Assembly: GCA_036346205.1 (NCBI GenBank)
Contig: JARFJB010002136.1
Location: 186,001-250,000 of the forward strand
Source of the DNA: Vesta saturnalis
Taxonomy: Eukaryota; Arthropoda; Insecta; Coleoptera; Lampyridae
Direction of reading: 5' to 3'
DNA length: 64,000 nucleotides
Within the stretch, counting starts at the first letter, position 1; each line of letters starts with the position of its first letter. Below the pieces are notes generated by a model. That model searched no databases. It had not been told where the DNA came from and was given only the letters and a program-made list of their open reading frames with translations. Shown here one piece after another: positions 44,901-48,243 of this stretch. The translations under genes and the position numbers were made by a program.

Positions 44901-47749
44901 AATTTTTTTTGTTTAACCCTTTGAGTCACACCGGTCTCACTGTGAAACCACCTATCTAATCGAAATATTAATGTCACTAATATTTTTGAATAACATGTTG
45001 CTAATGGCGCCACCTACTAACCAGTAACGGAACTTTTCATCTTGGATACTATAGTTACATACCTTGAAGTTGTCATTACAATATCTGGTTTACGTCGAGT
45101 GAGACAAACTGTCAGGCGTGTTTACATTCGATTTGTTCAAAAATATTGGTGATTATGTTTTAATACCACTATGATACTCTTGTCTACATAGCGGTTTTCT
45201 TTTCACGATGTCAACTTATGAGAAACTGGTAGCACATTTGGAAAGAATGTGGGAAGAATTTGACAAAATTCCTTCTGGGGACGAGTTATAAGATGATGAC
45301 ATTGGTGACCTATATAGAAATTATGTAATTGCTGCGGAGAACTTTTTACTTCCAGATATTCCTACCCATCCAAACGGCAGGACCAGGAAAATGATGATGA
45401 TGGGGTTATATAAGGAAGGTATTTTCTGGCTGGACGAATATCATCCACAAAAATTTCAAGAATTTTCGGAAAACATGTGTCTTTGCATTGAAGCTGTTGA
45501 ACCTTTGCATGTGTTTGTGCAGTATATTGTACCCAAAAGAATGGTGGAAATAATATTGTTCCTGCCAATAAAGAGGAACTGAAAATTTTCCTAGACATGA
45601 ATCTTTTAATGGGAATTAAAAAATTACCTTCGTACAAAGATTACTGGTACACAATTCCCCAGTACAGGGATGCTTTTATTTCATCATCAATGCCTGTAAA
45701 TAGATTCAATAGGTATTTGTCCCATTTGCATATTAATGATAACTTTAATGCTCCAGACAAAAATTCTGCGAATTACGATAAACTATACTATTGTCCGGAA
45801 CTTATAAAACATGCTACAATTCATCTGAACAGTAGATGAATCAAAGATTCCTTTCAAGGGAAGAAGTACGCTTAAAATATGCCTGATAAACCACTAAACG
45901 AGGCTACAAAGTTTGGGTGAGAGCAGATACACATGGGTATGTTTCGCAATTCCAAATTATGAAGGGAAAGGGAATCAAGTTGTTGAAAAGCAACTTGGAA
46001 TGAGAGTGATAAAAGAACTCAACAGAGAACTTACTGGCAAGAACTACTCTTTATTTTTTGACAATTACTTTTGTTCACCAGAGCTTATGGTCTACCTCAA
46101 ACTAGAAAAAATAAAAGTGGCCGCAACAACACAAGAGAAGAGACAAGATTTCCCCAAATCATTTCGTCACGACAAAGAAATGGATAGAGGGCGCAGTGGG
46201 ATTAATTGTCGACTAGAACTGGCGTTACGGTGCTAAAGTGGATGGATAAGAAAGGCATTAATTTTTTATCAAATCTTCATGATCCAACCCAAAGTAATGA
46301 GATAAACAGGAAGCTGAAAGATGGTACATCCGAAAAAGTTACCTGTCCACCAGCTGTGCTTGACTACAATAAATACATGGGTTACATTGGCAAAACAGAT
46401 ATGCTCAAAGCTTGCTACTGCCTTGATCGAGAATCTAAAAGTGGTGGCACAGAATATATTTTCATTTCCTGGATATAACTACAATCAACACATTCGTAAT
46501 TTTTTCTTATAACTCTCTTATCTATAAAGAAAAATCCATGACATTGAAACAGTTCAAATTAGTTATAGCAACAGGATTACTTGGTGCCCATAATTTTGAA
46601 AAAAAGAGGTAGAAAATCTTCTTTAAAAATTAATTCATACAAAACAAATGTACTTCAAGAGATTCGACACAATAAGGTGAGCATTTACCAGTACGAACTA
46701 CATCTAGAAGATGTGGATTTTGTTCTGCCAAGGAGGAAGTTCATCAGTCCAAATGGGAATATAGTGTTTGTAAAGTGGCCCTCTGTTTAAATGAAAATAA
46801 AAACTGTTTTTTTCCTTTCATACCAAATAAATCGTCCATACAGTTCTGTTCAAAACTAACATTTCCTTAAAATGTATTATTAATTAGAATTACAATATTA
46901 AGTTCGACATGGCAATATTAATTTGTAGTTTTATACCTGTACATTCATTGTGGTCACAAGGGGTAAGCAGCTAATTTTTTTTGTTAGAAATTTTAAAAAT
47001 AAAAAAAAAACTAAACAGTGTTATTTTTTAATGTTTTCTGCTTCTTTTAGGAATTTTAAGAGTACCAGTTATTTTTTGTAAAGTTGTGACTCAGAGGGTT
47101 AAGGGCACCTTCTATCTAATCTGACACTGTATCCTGCATTTAGATTAGTACACTTTTCCAAAACCGTTTTAACTGCATATTTGGATTTAACATTATTTCA
47201 TATGCATTACTGATAAGTGATAACACACTAAATTTCACCAAAATCTGAGAAGGTGGATAATTTCACATGCTTCAAGTTTTAAAACTAGATCTAAGCTTAT
47301 TAATTTACTTGGAAGTACATGAAGTTTAGAAGTTTATTGACTTCAGGTGCTAATACTTCGACAGTTTTTTCATAAATCTCCACACGATTAGGTTGTTCAT
47401 TTGACTTCGGTTGCGGAATTGCCCTTGAACAACAACGCCATGTATAAAGCATAACTGCATGTTCTTGTCCTTCGTCTAACAATTCATTCTAAAACAACAG
47501 AAAGTAGTTTAAAGTTATATGTGAAGTTTAACATACCAAACTAGCATGAACAGTTGCTTCTTCAATATACTTTGCTATTCCTGTGACAAAACCATTACGG
47601 TCTTCAAAGTTTGTATCAAAGTTGGCCTGGTAAACAACTGAACAGGGTTGTGCTTCAATACAGGGTTGTTCATCGGGTAGTGGCAATTCATCCAAAACGT
47701 CAACATTCGATAAAGCATCAGTTAAAGACACCCTATCTGTTGCAGACAT
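3440..47749 (-). CDS. Sra-1: CYFIP/Sra-1, WAVE regulatory complex subunit; seven 5' exons, gene continues off the left edge
   Basis: CYFIP is the Rac1-binding scaffold of the WAVE complex that controls Arp2/3 actin branching; it also binds FMRP/eIF4E. The spliced exons are 47749-47537, 47488-47309, 17648-17136, 17086-16883, 16831-16640, 3836-3622 and 3570-3440. Together they give about 549 residues in one open frame. All inferred splice sites are GT-AG. Diagnostic strings include [90 protein letters not shown] and EVIAMIKGLQVLM. Family proteins are about 1250 residues, so the C-terminal half (the WAVE-contacting part) is outside the window. Introns 1, 3, 4 and 6 are 48-51 bp. Introns 2 and 5 are about 29.7 and 12.8 kb and filled with transposons. 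The coding exons show no stops or frameshifts, so the gene looks intact. In vertebrates the orthologues are CYFIP1/2. Confidence 0.97.
3622..3836 (-). CDS. Sra-1: CYFIP exon 6
   Basis: The acceptor is TTTTTTAG and the donor is GTACAT. The exon encodes ATRYNYTDEEKFALIEVIAM, then IKGLQVLMARMETVFTDAIR and LREPLRKAIKNKKDLIR, all close to animal CYFIP proteins. It follows the 12.8-kb intron 5 and is separated from exon 7 by only 51 bp. Confidence 0.95.
3837..5249. other. Intronic sequence without recognised genes; GC-richer LTR-like block from about 4380
   Basis: Positions 3837-4380 are AT-rich and hold nothing recognisable. From about 4380 the composition becomes clearly less AT-rich. A TATA-like CTATAAAACC occurs at about 4510, just before a pyrimidine- and guanine-containing stretch, as in LTR promoters. 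No paired LTR copy, primer-binding site or polyprotein could be read, so retroelement origin is only a guess. Confidence 0.3.
5250..5380. repeat. Tandem duplication of about 65 bp
   Basis: Unit 1 (5250-5314) and unit 2 (5317-5380) share AATTAGAATAGATCCACCA at the start and TTAGTCCGCTTTAA at the end. A third partial copy of the middle segment (TTAATAACCTCGTGTAA) occurs at about 5519-5536. No function is evident. Confidence 0.7.
5975..6159 (+). repeat. Possible short solo LTR
   Basis: The segment begins TGTAACA and ends TGTTACA, an inverted terminal pair of TG..CA type. It contains a TATA-like TATAAATA at about 6058 and AATAAA at about 6117, in the order expected of an LTR promoter and polyadenylation signal. 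No flanking target duplication is visible (AGTGT versus ATATG), and no second copy was found in the window. Confidence 0.3.
6160..9003. other. Intronic region with no gene recognised
   Basis: This is AT-rich sequence with dense stops in all frames. A less AT-rich patch lies at about 7370-7660. No domain, paired repeat or RNA gene could be identified by eye. The end near 8960-9003 may be the 5' untranslated part of the adjoining LINE. Confidence 0.5.
9004..12210 (+). mobile_element. Non-LTR retrotransposon (jockey/CR1-like group), nearly full ORF2, inactive
   Basis: An APE-type endonuclease is followed by a reverse transcriptase. Endonuclease motifs: INFLIHYCNIRGIRSNLNAI, FLSETQ (catalytic Glu) and FVGDFNVHNSN (Asp). 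RT motifs: GPDGIPAIVLKK, NYRPIAITSILSKIMEK, VALDISKAFDQVWHKCLLAK, GVPQGSVIAPTLF and the catalytic CFADDST (about 11262-11280). A C-terminal segment runs to 12151. A short poly-A run (about 12199-12208) marks the 3' end. The frame breaks at an in-frame stop (9706-9708) and at several frameshifts between 10146 and 11567. The jockey versus CR1 assignment is by general resemblance only. It lies antisense within CYFIP intron 5. Confidence 0.88.
12211..13345. other. Intronic region with no gene recognised
   Basis: AT-rich sequence between the LINE tail and the DD41D mariner relic. Only short spurious frames occur. No terminal repeat of the neighbouring mariner could be identified here. Confidence 0.5.
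13346..14305 (-). pseudogene. Mariner-type transposase relic, DD41D-like, copy 1
   Basis: The N-terminal helix-turn-helix reads MAQIHFMYGSANGNAREARR, then LYAERFPNRRIPYPETFTRL. The middle reads STSKIGNDLNVSNKTVWSIF with a first catalytic Asp in ILFRDEANFSRDG. The C-terminal part has the second Asp in WFMHDCAPPHF and a third in NPLDFYFWG. The two are about 42 residues apart here, against 41 in copies 2 and 3. Three frames must be joined, so it is dead. Wide spacing and the WIGRG..P.PWP..SP signature match the DD41D (rosa-like) branch of the IS630-Tc1-mariner superfamily. The element lies in CYFIP intron 5 on the same strand as the host gene. Confidence 0.8.
14674..14716. repeat. (TA)n microsatellite
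   Basis: About 20 TA dinucleotide units, next to the Penelope-like element's 3' side. The YIYIYI reading frame across it is an artefact. Confidence 0.9.
14750..16016 (-). mobile_element. Penelope-like element, truncated reverse transcriptase
   Basis: Read on the minus strand it begins with SYGLPKIDKAVSLRPITITR and RDLLVRFDMVISIKEAVEVI. A degraded palm region follows (CLNNTYFIYGDQRYKQG). The C-terminal RT segment reads FIMEVENENKLPFLDVLIYK, then GHTVYRKSTHTIRYLNAVSP. These strings are characteristic of Penelope-like RTs, which form their own retroelement class. The catalytic YxDD region has been lost to frameshifts. The GIY-YIG endonuclease expected downstream (toward 14750) is not readable. 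The element is 5' truncated near 16016. Confidence 0.8.
16017..16639. other. Donor-proximal part of CYFIP intron 5, nothing else recognised
   Basis: AT-rich intronic sequence between the 5' end of the Penelope fragment and the exon 5 donor (GTAAGC at 16634-16639, minus strand). No coding signal is visible. Confidence 0.6.
16640..16831 (-). CDS. Sra-1: CYFIP exon 5
   Basis: Sixty-four codons, beginning VTTTYKESG and containing ELALRGLQLLSEWTSVVTEL, then YSWKLLHPTD and ECPPEAEEYER. The acceptor is TTAACAG and the donor is GTAAGC. The AT-rich 51-bp intron 4 separates it from exon 4. Confidence 0.95.
16883..17086 (-). CDS. Sra-1: CYFIP exon 4
   Basis: Sixty-eight codons: [20 protein letters not shown], then HFDPSKWPLSN, LMVHLPQIRDDHVKYISELA and RYSNE. 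The donor is GTTTGT. It joins exons 3 and 5 in phase 0. Confidence 0.96.
17136..17648 (-). CDS. Sra-1: CYFIP exon 3
   Basis: One hundred seventy-one codons. The exon starts RKAIERFSQEVKRLCHAEKR, directly continuing FMYFQ of exon 2 across about 29.7 kb. It includes [60 protein letters not shown] and YLTPSEKHMLVKVMGFGLFL. It ends RIFK before GTAAGA. This is the longest exon in the window. Confidence 0.97.
17649..18094. other. CYFIP intron 2, acceptor-side sequence
   Basis: AT-rich intronic sequence next to the exon 3 acceptor. No element is recognised before the Penelope fragment. Confidence 0.5.
18095..18500 (+). pseudogene. Penelope-like element 3' fragment with GIY-YIG endonuclease
   Basis: The forward frame reads KVAFKTNTNVLKCFFNVKDS, then GIYKLNCTFCNSVYIGQTPR and KYKEHIICYKYKHTQ, followed by a frameshift and SKYAKHLIVNNH. 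The GIYKL..C..C..VYIGQT pattern is the GIY-YIG nuclease signature found at the C-terminus of Penelope-like proteins. No RT part is attached, so this is a 5'-truncated fragment. Confidence 0.75.
18579..20868 (+). mobile_element. DD41D-like mariner element, copy 2, with an inverted partial copy at its left end
   Basis: The outer ends are CCGGATGCGGCATT (left) and AATGCCACACCCGG (right), flanked by TA at 18577-18578 and 20869-20870. The sequence next to both ends is a long inverted repeat: left 18579-18800 pairs with right 20650-20868. The left end is unusual. Positions 18900-19056 are also the reverse complement of the transposase's own 3' end (20412-20560). A second copy of the subterminal repeat then follows at about 19064-19140. 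The element therefore looks like an intact copy joined head-on to a truncated inverted one. Confidence 0.8.
19490..20533 (+). pseudogene. Mariner-type transposase pseudogene, DD41D-like, copy 2
   Basis: The N-terminal part contains VCVNRFPDRNHPSQSALHRV-like sequence (19565-19625) and the second helix-turn-helix HISSRDIASDYGISQRSVLR. The DDE domain has LFTDESTFTNHGQVNLHN (first Asp), WYQHNGCPAHFS and ARSPDLTALDFCLWG (third Asp). The second catalytic Asp is Asn (QHN rather than QHD). Forty-one residues separate it from the last Asp. Stops at about 19801, 19879 and 20041 and frame changes also disable it. The C-terminus is readable to the stop at 20531-20533. Confidence 0.82.
20869..21811. other. 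Intronic sequence, nothing recognised
   Basis: AT-rich sequence with no readable domain. It lies between the DD41D element and the direct repeats around the tRNA-like sequence. Confidence 0.5.
21812..22181. repeat. Direct repeats of 43 bp, 284 bp apart
   Basis: Positions 21812-21854 and 22139-22181 are identical over 43 bases, beginning TAATTAAAAATTATTATTAA and ending ATACATAAATAAAA. A tRNA-like sequence lies directly inside the left copy. This may be a recent segmental duplication or the flanks of an inserted element. Confidence 0.75.
21861..21931 (-). pseudogene. tRNA-like sequence, probably a tRNA pseudogene or SINE head
   Basis: The minus strand shows a good A box (TAGCGCAGTTGG) with a paired D arm (GCGC..GCGC). 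It has a five-pair anticodon stem (GTACT/AGTAC) with loop CTAGAAA and a B-box-like GGTTCAAATCG. Of the acceptor stem's seven positions, only about two pair (one Watson-Crick and one G-T). There is no long variable arm to suit the apparent AGA (Ser) anticodon. I therefore do not call it a functional tRNA. Confidence 0.6.
22335..22402. repeat. Miniature inverted-repeat sequence with mariner-like ends
   Basis: The sequence runs TACAGGGTGTAAC...GTAACACCCTGTA, with inverted ends of about 13 bp enclosing roughly 40 bp. The ACACCCTGTA end motif also occurs near 14556, 30490, 30625 and 32752. It therefore looks like a common mariner-type terminus in this genome. Confidence 0.55.
22403..22848. other. 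Intronic sequence, no confident gene
   Basis: A 64-codon frame exists at 22641-22835 but matches nothing recognised and has no splice or domain support. Confidence 0.4.
22849..22957 (-). mobile_element. SINE, 3' fragment
   Basis: Read on the minus strand, it matches the 3' part of the SINE at 60324-60700. The shared string order is TGTATGCTGGGAAT, then GAAGGAGC..GGAAAG, GAGCAGCCCGCCCTCCC, GGGGAGGGAAT and a CCTT-rich end. Only the 3' portion is present, as expected of 5'-truncated insertions. Confidence 0.75.
22958..23559. other. Intronic sequence, nothing recognised
   Basis: AT-rich sequence between the SINE fragment and the LINE RT fragment. Its right end may hold decayed upstream RT sequence. 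Confidence 0.4.
23560..24452 (+). pseudogene. LINE reverse transcriptase fragment (C-terminal half)
   Basis: Reads VKINEVIGNELTVSCGVPQG then SILGPVLFIIY, a frameshift, then KLISYADDTVM with the catalytic ADD. It continues in frame with IKQWLGNNYLCLNYVKTCYV, SIKYFGVQLDSKLKWDQHIH and LLNYGLLVWGNAAKTYLNLV. The carboxy end is near 24450 (HLRSYSIDDILTKLL). GVPQGS and YADD place it among non-LTR retrotransposons. It lacks the 5' half and is frameshifted. Confidence 0.85.
24872..24909 (-). ncRNA. Weak hammerhead-like motif
   Basis: The minus strand reads CTACTGATGACC, a short potentially paired segment, then GCGTCGAAAAT. CTGATGA and GAAA are in the correct order and spacing. No cleavage GTC and closing stem can be placed immediately afterwards, so this is at best a decayed fragment. 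Confidence 0.2.
25180..26270 (+). pseudogene. LINE ORF1 (gag-like) pseudogene with zinc knuckle
   Basis: A possible start at 25181 (MVKHGRHRATVTVVPP) leads into a proline- and histidine-rich, C-rich sequence with CA-type simple repeats (about 25250-25510). From 25536 the frame reads through VIRHVDKDILEPEILSAIDL, then PHVRKAIRITAKATNTPTSL and IRIITSSQTTLEYLTHAV. After a frameshift there is a CCHC knuckle, CSTCTLVGHTAEEC (about 26086-26127). This layout suits the ORF1 RNA-binding protein of jockey- or I-type LINEs. No reverse transcriptase follows. Confidence 0.65.
26280..26680 (+). pseudogene. TTF/ZMYM-type zinc-finger relic, probably from a hAT transposon
   Basis: MSNKTIQIFEKSKHSGKETE begins at 26282. 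After an in-frame stop comes a frame with KSRGTSKKGKLAEHYSSHAH, then KAALTDYC (26451-26550). The pattern resembles the TTF-type zinc finger that precedes hAT-derived transposase domains in ZMYM-like proteins. The assignment is by general appearance. No dimerisation or DDE segment follows. Confidence 0.35.
26940..27510 (-). repeat. Penelope pLTR-like repeats with hammerhead-like motifs
   Basis: Minus-strand motif 1 (26950-26989) reads TTGATGATGG, then a spacer, then CGACGAAACGTCGGAT. Motif 2 (27111-27145) reads CTTGATGATG, a spacer, then GTGGAAACGTCC. Both keep GATGA and GAAACGTC but have T for the essential first C of CTGATGA. A direct repeat of about 80-95 bp starts at 27132 and again at 27409 (ATCATCAAGTAATCTCTTAT and CTATTTATTACGATATCGAA). 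This is consistent with tandem pseudo-LTR copies. Penelope-like elements are known to carry minimal hammerheads in this setting. The family assignment here is inferred. Confidence 0.45.
27660..28920 (-). pseudogene. P-element-like transposase relic
   Basis: Minus-strand blocks in order: a helical segment (EQELKQQCESIKKTIEIFKQ, about 28760), LYYTSPSGMQQKLHLVLASI then RTIQCWLNVDK (about 28430-28510), YCIVFDEI (about 28340), EGYVDLGNLGRQAKIATGSV then NWKIPLCY (about 28200-28300), GTALSKLTKEIITILQKMPF then AFVCDK (about 28070-28170), and KITQTHLAPNSFEKML (about 27850). These match the RNase-H-like core and C-terminal region of P transposases. The N-terminal THAP domain was not found here. Many stops and frameshifts occur. 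Confidence 0.75.
29114..29995 (+). mobile_element. Penelope-like element, RT C-terminus plus GIY-YIG endonuclease, inactive
   Basis: The RT part reads WIRYVDVFAIL (normally RYVDDIF, so one catalytic Asp is lost). It continues with SKFSKIKFTFEIDANDSLPF, LDTLVTRNGSKLDIDIYRKE and TSTKRFITNDSNHCRQHKLA. After stops the endonuclease follows: GIYKINCKNCEQTNVGQTNR (about 29735-29795), then HIKYRRWDKSAVALHMFDKN and HVVDKVSLIKHVSNKHEFDC (to about 29960). Domain order is as in canonical Penelope elements. Its 3' end passes into a foldback structure (29976-30195). Confidence 0.85.
29976..30195. repeat. Foldback repeat at the 3' end of the Penelope-like element
   Basis: The left arm includes TTTTCAATTTAATAATAGAA and TTATAACAAGTTAGCCGTGA. 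The right arm is its reverse complement (TCACGGCTAACTTGTTATAA, then TTCTGTTATTAAATTGAAAA). The loop is about 75 bp. Penelope elements often end in such inverted flanking sequence. Confidence 0.7.
30200..31019. other. Non-coding sequence with mariner-type end motifs and a (TA)n tract
   Basis: ACCCTGTATA-like termini occur at about 30490, 30625 and 30710, and a (TA)n tract lies at 30718-30750. No coding domain was found; the TA-derived frames are artefacts. Confidence 0.5.
31020..31312 (-). repeat. Three tandem hammerhead-like repeats
   Basis: Minus-strand copies lie at 31276-31312, 31153-31192 and 31027-31065, about 120-125 bp apart. Each has a GATGATG-like box (degenerate in the third), a short spacer and GAAACGT-like or AAAACGT-like sequence. 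The middle copy is best: GATGATG, then CAGACGAAACGTAG. All are decayed relative to a catalytic core. They resemble the repeats at 26940-27510. Confidence 0.4.
31380..32340 (+). pseudogene. Mariner-type transposase pseudogene, DD41D-like, copy 3
   Basis: The N-terminus reads CNARQAERIYRERFPTRRHQ. A helix-turn-helix follows in STRAIANELGVSNSTVWKTL. The DDE domain has LFSDEAQFTRDGYFNIHNSH (Asp 1), MWYQHDGAPVHSSRAVRDHL (Asp 2) and SPRSPDLTPLDYFIWG (Asp 3). Exactly 41 residues separate Asp 2 and Asp 3. All three catalytic residues are present, but a stop near 31756 and frame changes near 31500 and 31850 break the gene. It is the best-preserved of the three DD41D copies in the window. Confidence 0.85.
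32869..32949. repeat. (TA)n microsatellite
   Basis: About 40 TA units, following CCTG. Confidence 0.95.
32950..33950. other. Intronic sequence, nothing recognised
   Basis: AT-rich. No domain, splice-supported exon or paired repeat was recognised. Confidence 0.5.
33951..33989 (+). ncRNA. Hammerhead ribozyme-like core
   Basis: The plus strand reads AGCCTGATGATGGC, a loop, GCTCGAAACATGTCGCA. It keeps CUGAUGA, GAAA and a GUC cleavage triplet in canonical order. Stem III would be A-U and C-G closed by AU, the very short stem typical of Penelope-type hammerheads. Stem II has three pairs with a mismatch beside the core, and stem I is weak. It is probably a decayed Penelope-associated ribozyme. Activity is doubtful. 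Confidence 0.45.
34120..34830 (+). pseudogene. LINE reverse transcriptase fragment
   Basis: Decayed blocks in order: AYAIKCNVNSLVRP, KIFEKVL, QFGFRKNRSTT, VVDAFERKG, TAFDCV, VKVGVPQGSVLGPQLFLIYI, NDF and VIQFADDTTLML with FSAHQLHLNQVK. GVPQGS and FADDT are RT motifs B and C of non-LTR elements. Stops and frameshifts are frequent, and the 3' end is cut at about 34830 beside the next element. Confidence 0.8.
34920..36356 (+). pseudogene. Tc1/mariner-superfamily transposase with unusually wide DD-E spacing
   Basis: A short leader (MSDTDEVDILRVQVNIKNPL, from 34920) is followed by EIVLKVAERVGVSRTSVFKV (helix-turn-helix) and KKLDDADMHTIRRKFHEIFF. Next come LKRLNFKWKKRGWNSLLTDR, WVDQTVTSSRQ-like sequence near 35540 and KRLIVCHIGNEKGFVEGG. 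Catalytic parts are SVIVLDNAPY (35832-35860) and LRLPPYHCELNAIELI (about 36030-36075). About 75-80 residues separate D from E, depending on how a frameshift near 35890 is read. That is far above the usual 34-41 and compatible with long-spacing branches such as DD82E. Stops at 35545 and 36076 and other breaks inactivate it. Confidence 0.72.
36477..36743 (-). CDS. Unidentified ORF, 88 codons
   Basis: Open frame starting MLINRTINNFTRNLKLFVPQ, then HPPTEEFIFEDLHEIQLIRN and HLERLRYAWQGGQRQTK. Composition is protein-like rather than simple repeat. It lies between the long-spacing DDE transposase and piggyBac 2. I do not recognise it. It could be a transposon accessory protein, a captured exon or chance. 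Confidence 0.25.
   Translation of the reverse strand: MLINRTINNFTRNLKLFVPQHPPTEEFIFEDLHEIQLIRNIAPCFIKCRLNHLERLRYAWQGGQRQTKMTKLIISKNCECINSIPLLN
36744..37370. other. Intergenic intronic stretch with a short inverted copy of upstream transposon sequence
   Basis: Positions 37218-37258 are an imperfect inverted copy of 36268-36305. The shared core is GAACTCTATA, then TAACTGGAATGGCT. It probably marks the ends of a rearranged copy of the upstream DDE transposon. Nothing else is recognised. Confidence 0.4.
37371..40011 (+). mobile_element. piggyBac element 2, inactive, with TTAA target duplication
   Basis: TTAA lies at 37367-37370 and 40012-40015. The ends are CACGTAGAGTCCCG (left) and the matching CATATTGAGTCCCG read inward from the right. 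Subterminal palindromic motifs of the form GGCATC..(T)GATRCC occur inside both ends (about 37524, 37584, 39932 and 39978). It encloses a decayed transposase in the same orientation. The ends start CA rather than CCC, which is atypical. Confidence 0.82.
37711..39668 (+). pseudogene. piggyBac transposase pseudogene
   Basis: An acidic N-terminus (MSSYVKDQEKLQRLWAEIMS) leads to FMLFLTNEIISYIVDQTNIY, VMTRNRFEQLAMLHFNN and SIDETMVPFCGRLKFKQYIK (catalytic Asp). Next come NKFGINLYKLCIQNGYTYNL, GRTLFTDNYYTSVALTHELL (catalytic Asp) and then, through stops, RDVLMLTTKHTDIRKSDKE, IAMELMFGCAMVNAFIVYKE and a Cys-rich end CSICKKNYCVTCF. The order is that of complete piggyBac proteins. Frameshifts and stops near 37936, 38530, 38998 and beyond inactivate it. 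Confidence 0.88.
40148..40442 (+). pseudogene. LINE RT C-terminal fragment, 5' part (split by Harbinger 1)
   Basis: Reads LTVDSKLTWVHHINKSLVNL, VIQLDDRIVRLQRKVIQIVS and LTLPSQFIYEWLLYV, typical of the region after the RT thumb in non-LTR elements. The reading continues at 43542 after the Harbinger element (WLLYVKGNTDLFI across the junction). Upstream sequence is missing. Confidence 0.75.
40617..42816 (+). pseudogene. Harbinger (HARBI1-like) transposase, spliced, recently inactivated
   Basis: Exon 1 (40617-40903) encodes FWVHPYVQRNLNCRLFVAAS, FYRMSKETYRLLLNNIRPEI and EERLMIIL. The donor is AG|GTAATT. Exon 2 starts at 41896 after TTTAG, restoring ILRYLATG. It carries LGAIDGKHIRIKKL (catalytic Asp), KQYHSVVLMACSDADG, and after a frameshift near 42345 FPYYFVADEAFPLLKNVMRP, ARKTIECSFGMASQKFQVL and CVCILHNFVRR. 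A TGA at 42077-42079 interrupts YEL.NIPNC where Trp is usual. The intron (40904-41895) contains part of the antisense MADF gene. Apart from the stop and the one frameshift it is nearly complete. Confidence 0.88.
40964..43327 (-). pseudogene. MADF-domain accessory protein of Harbinger 1, spliced, broken
   Basis: Exon 1 (43327-43183) encodes MSEQSLNVKFVQEVEKFPCL, then YSRKDITEAAWNKIGKEMNM, ending T plus one base at GTAAGT. Exon 2 starts at 41756 after TTTCAG and gives GASCKEKWKNLRAVFVRHMK, then KKKQYYLTDVMLFVLPFVKT. Joined, these form a complete MADF (Myb/SANT-like) DNA-binding domain. After a frameshift near 41580 come PTLREDTEVPSTEASDYQPK and an RANKRKRPLDEV basic patch. After further breaks comes a C-terminal tail to about 40967. 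Such proteins help Harbinger transposases reach the nucleus and element ends. Confidence 0.82.
43542..43880 (+). pseudogene. LINE C-terminal fragment, 3' part after Harbinger 1
   Basis: Continues the fragment at 40148-40442. Reads GNTDLFI, then HNTRANYNLRFNRFRLA and VIKKRLIMHTFYSIYEFL, the usual LINE carboxy-terminal pattern, followed by an AT-rich tail. The TAA at 43542-43544 is the duplicated target. Confidence 0.7.
44008..44401 (-). mobile_element. Tc1-like element, internal deletion derivative
   Basis: The ends CTCTGTGGCATAAAAAATGC and GCATTTTTTATGTCACAGAG are inverted repeats flanked by TA (44006-44007 and 44402-44403). Between them, minus-strand sequence at about 44225-44325 encodes ELQIAWDAIPQEESDHLLES then MPRRVQK, the C-terminus of a Tc1-type transposase. 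The rest of the gene is deleted. An (AAT)n stretch lies at about 44206-44223. Confidence 0.82.
44688..44856 (-). other. Exon-like open segment with splice donor, unidentified
   Basis: The minus-strand frame reads NSVYKKYEDGIKIGIPQPGA, VYRCATAIWPNRQSATGLSF and QKRNPLQ, ending at a good donor (AAAG|GTAATG). Composition is protein-like. I see no acceptor with a pyrimidine tract and no partner exon. It could be an exon of a nested gene, a transposon fragment or chance. Confidence 0.25.
44917..47098 (+). mobile_element. piggyBac element 3 (PGBD4-like), inactive, with TTAA target duplication
   Basis: TTAA at 44913-44916 and 47099-47102 flanks inverted ends CCCTTTGAGTCACA and, inward from the right, CCCTCTGAGTCACA. 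A transposase lies in the plus orientation inside. The right end is only about 210 bp from CYFIP exon 2, so it sits near the donor end of intron 2. Confidence 0.9.
45208..46790 (+). pseudogene. piggyBac transposase pseudogene, PGBD4-like
   Basis: Starts MSTYEKLVAHLERMWEEFDK at 45208. An in-frame stop follows IPSGDEL. Later blocks are MNLLMGIKKLPSYKDYWYTI, SMPVNRFNRYLSHLHINDN, NREL then GKNYSLFFDNYFCSPELM (catalytic FDN), VTVLKWMDKKGINFLSNLHD, VLDYNKYMGYIGKTDMLKAC and a C-terminal basic region to the stop at 46788. The region holding the first catalytic Asp near 45850 is disrupted, and several frameshifts occur. Confidence 0.87.
47309..47488 (-). CDS. Sra-1: CYFIP exon 2
   Basis: Sixty codons: NELLDEGQEHAVMLYTWRCC, SRAIPQPKSNEQPNRVEIYE and KTVEVLAPEVNKLLNFMYFQ. 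The acceptor is GTTTTAG and the donor is GTAAAT. It is separated by 48 bp from exon 1 and by about 29.7 kb from exon 3. Confidence 0.97.
47537..47749 (-). CDS. Sra-1: CYFIP exon 1 with start codon
   Basis: Seventy-one codons starting [20 protein letters not shown], then [40 protein letters not shown] and YIEEATVHASL before GTATGT. The N-terminal ALSNVD..ELPLPD..PCIE block is the start of animal CYFIP proteins. The Met therefore lies at the family's usual position and no upstream coding exon is needed. Confidence 0.97.
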
Positions 47750-48046
47750 TGTATGGAGTTGTAACTTTTAGTAAATTATTATGAAGTAACCTATAAATAT
47801 ATATTAAGAGAAAAAAATTATACAATGACTTTTATAACCTATTTTAATGGTATAAAATATTATTTCACATATTATCACTTCTGTGAATTAGTCACTTCCA
47901 GTCACAAAACTTCCCAGTAGTTCCGCTCCAATGATTACTTTTTATATCGCGATACGCATATTTAGAGGTGCGGCATTTTTCGCAACGGTACTTGCTTTAT
48001 CGTCTTTATCTACTTTACTGGATGTGGCTCTTGTTTTGTCAACACC
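47750..48046 (-). promoter_or_regulatory. Probable CYFIP promoter and 5' untranslated region
   Basis: About 300 bp separate the start codon from the first upstream repeat. They contain no coding sequence. A GC-richer patch at about 47946-47990 includes the palindrome TATCGCGATA, and AT-rich sequence lies nearer the ATG. No TATA box at a clear position or initiator could be assigned. The call rests on location. Confidence 0.35.
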
Positions 48047-48243
48047 TTACTGTATTAAGTACGGTATACACCCGCTAATAGTTTTTGGAATAATAAGTGT
48101 TTTTTAGCGAGCGATTGGTTTGAAATAGAAATTCGAACCTATTTTAATGTGACGTCATTGTTTTAAGTGATCGCTAAAACTAACTTTTTTAAACCATTTT
48201 CTAATACAAACATAACCTGTATTTTTATCAGTTACACAATTAA

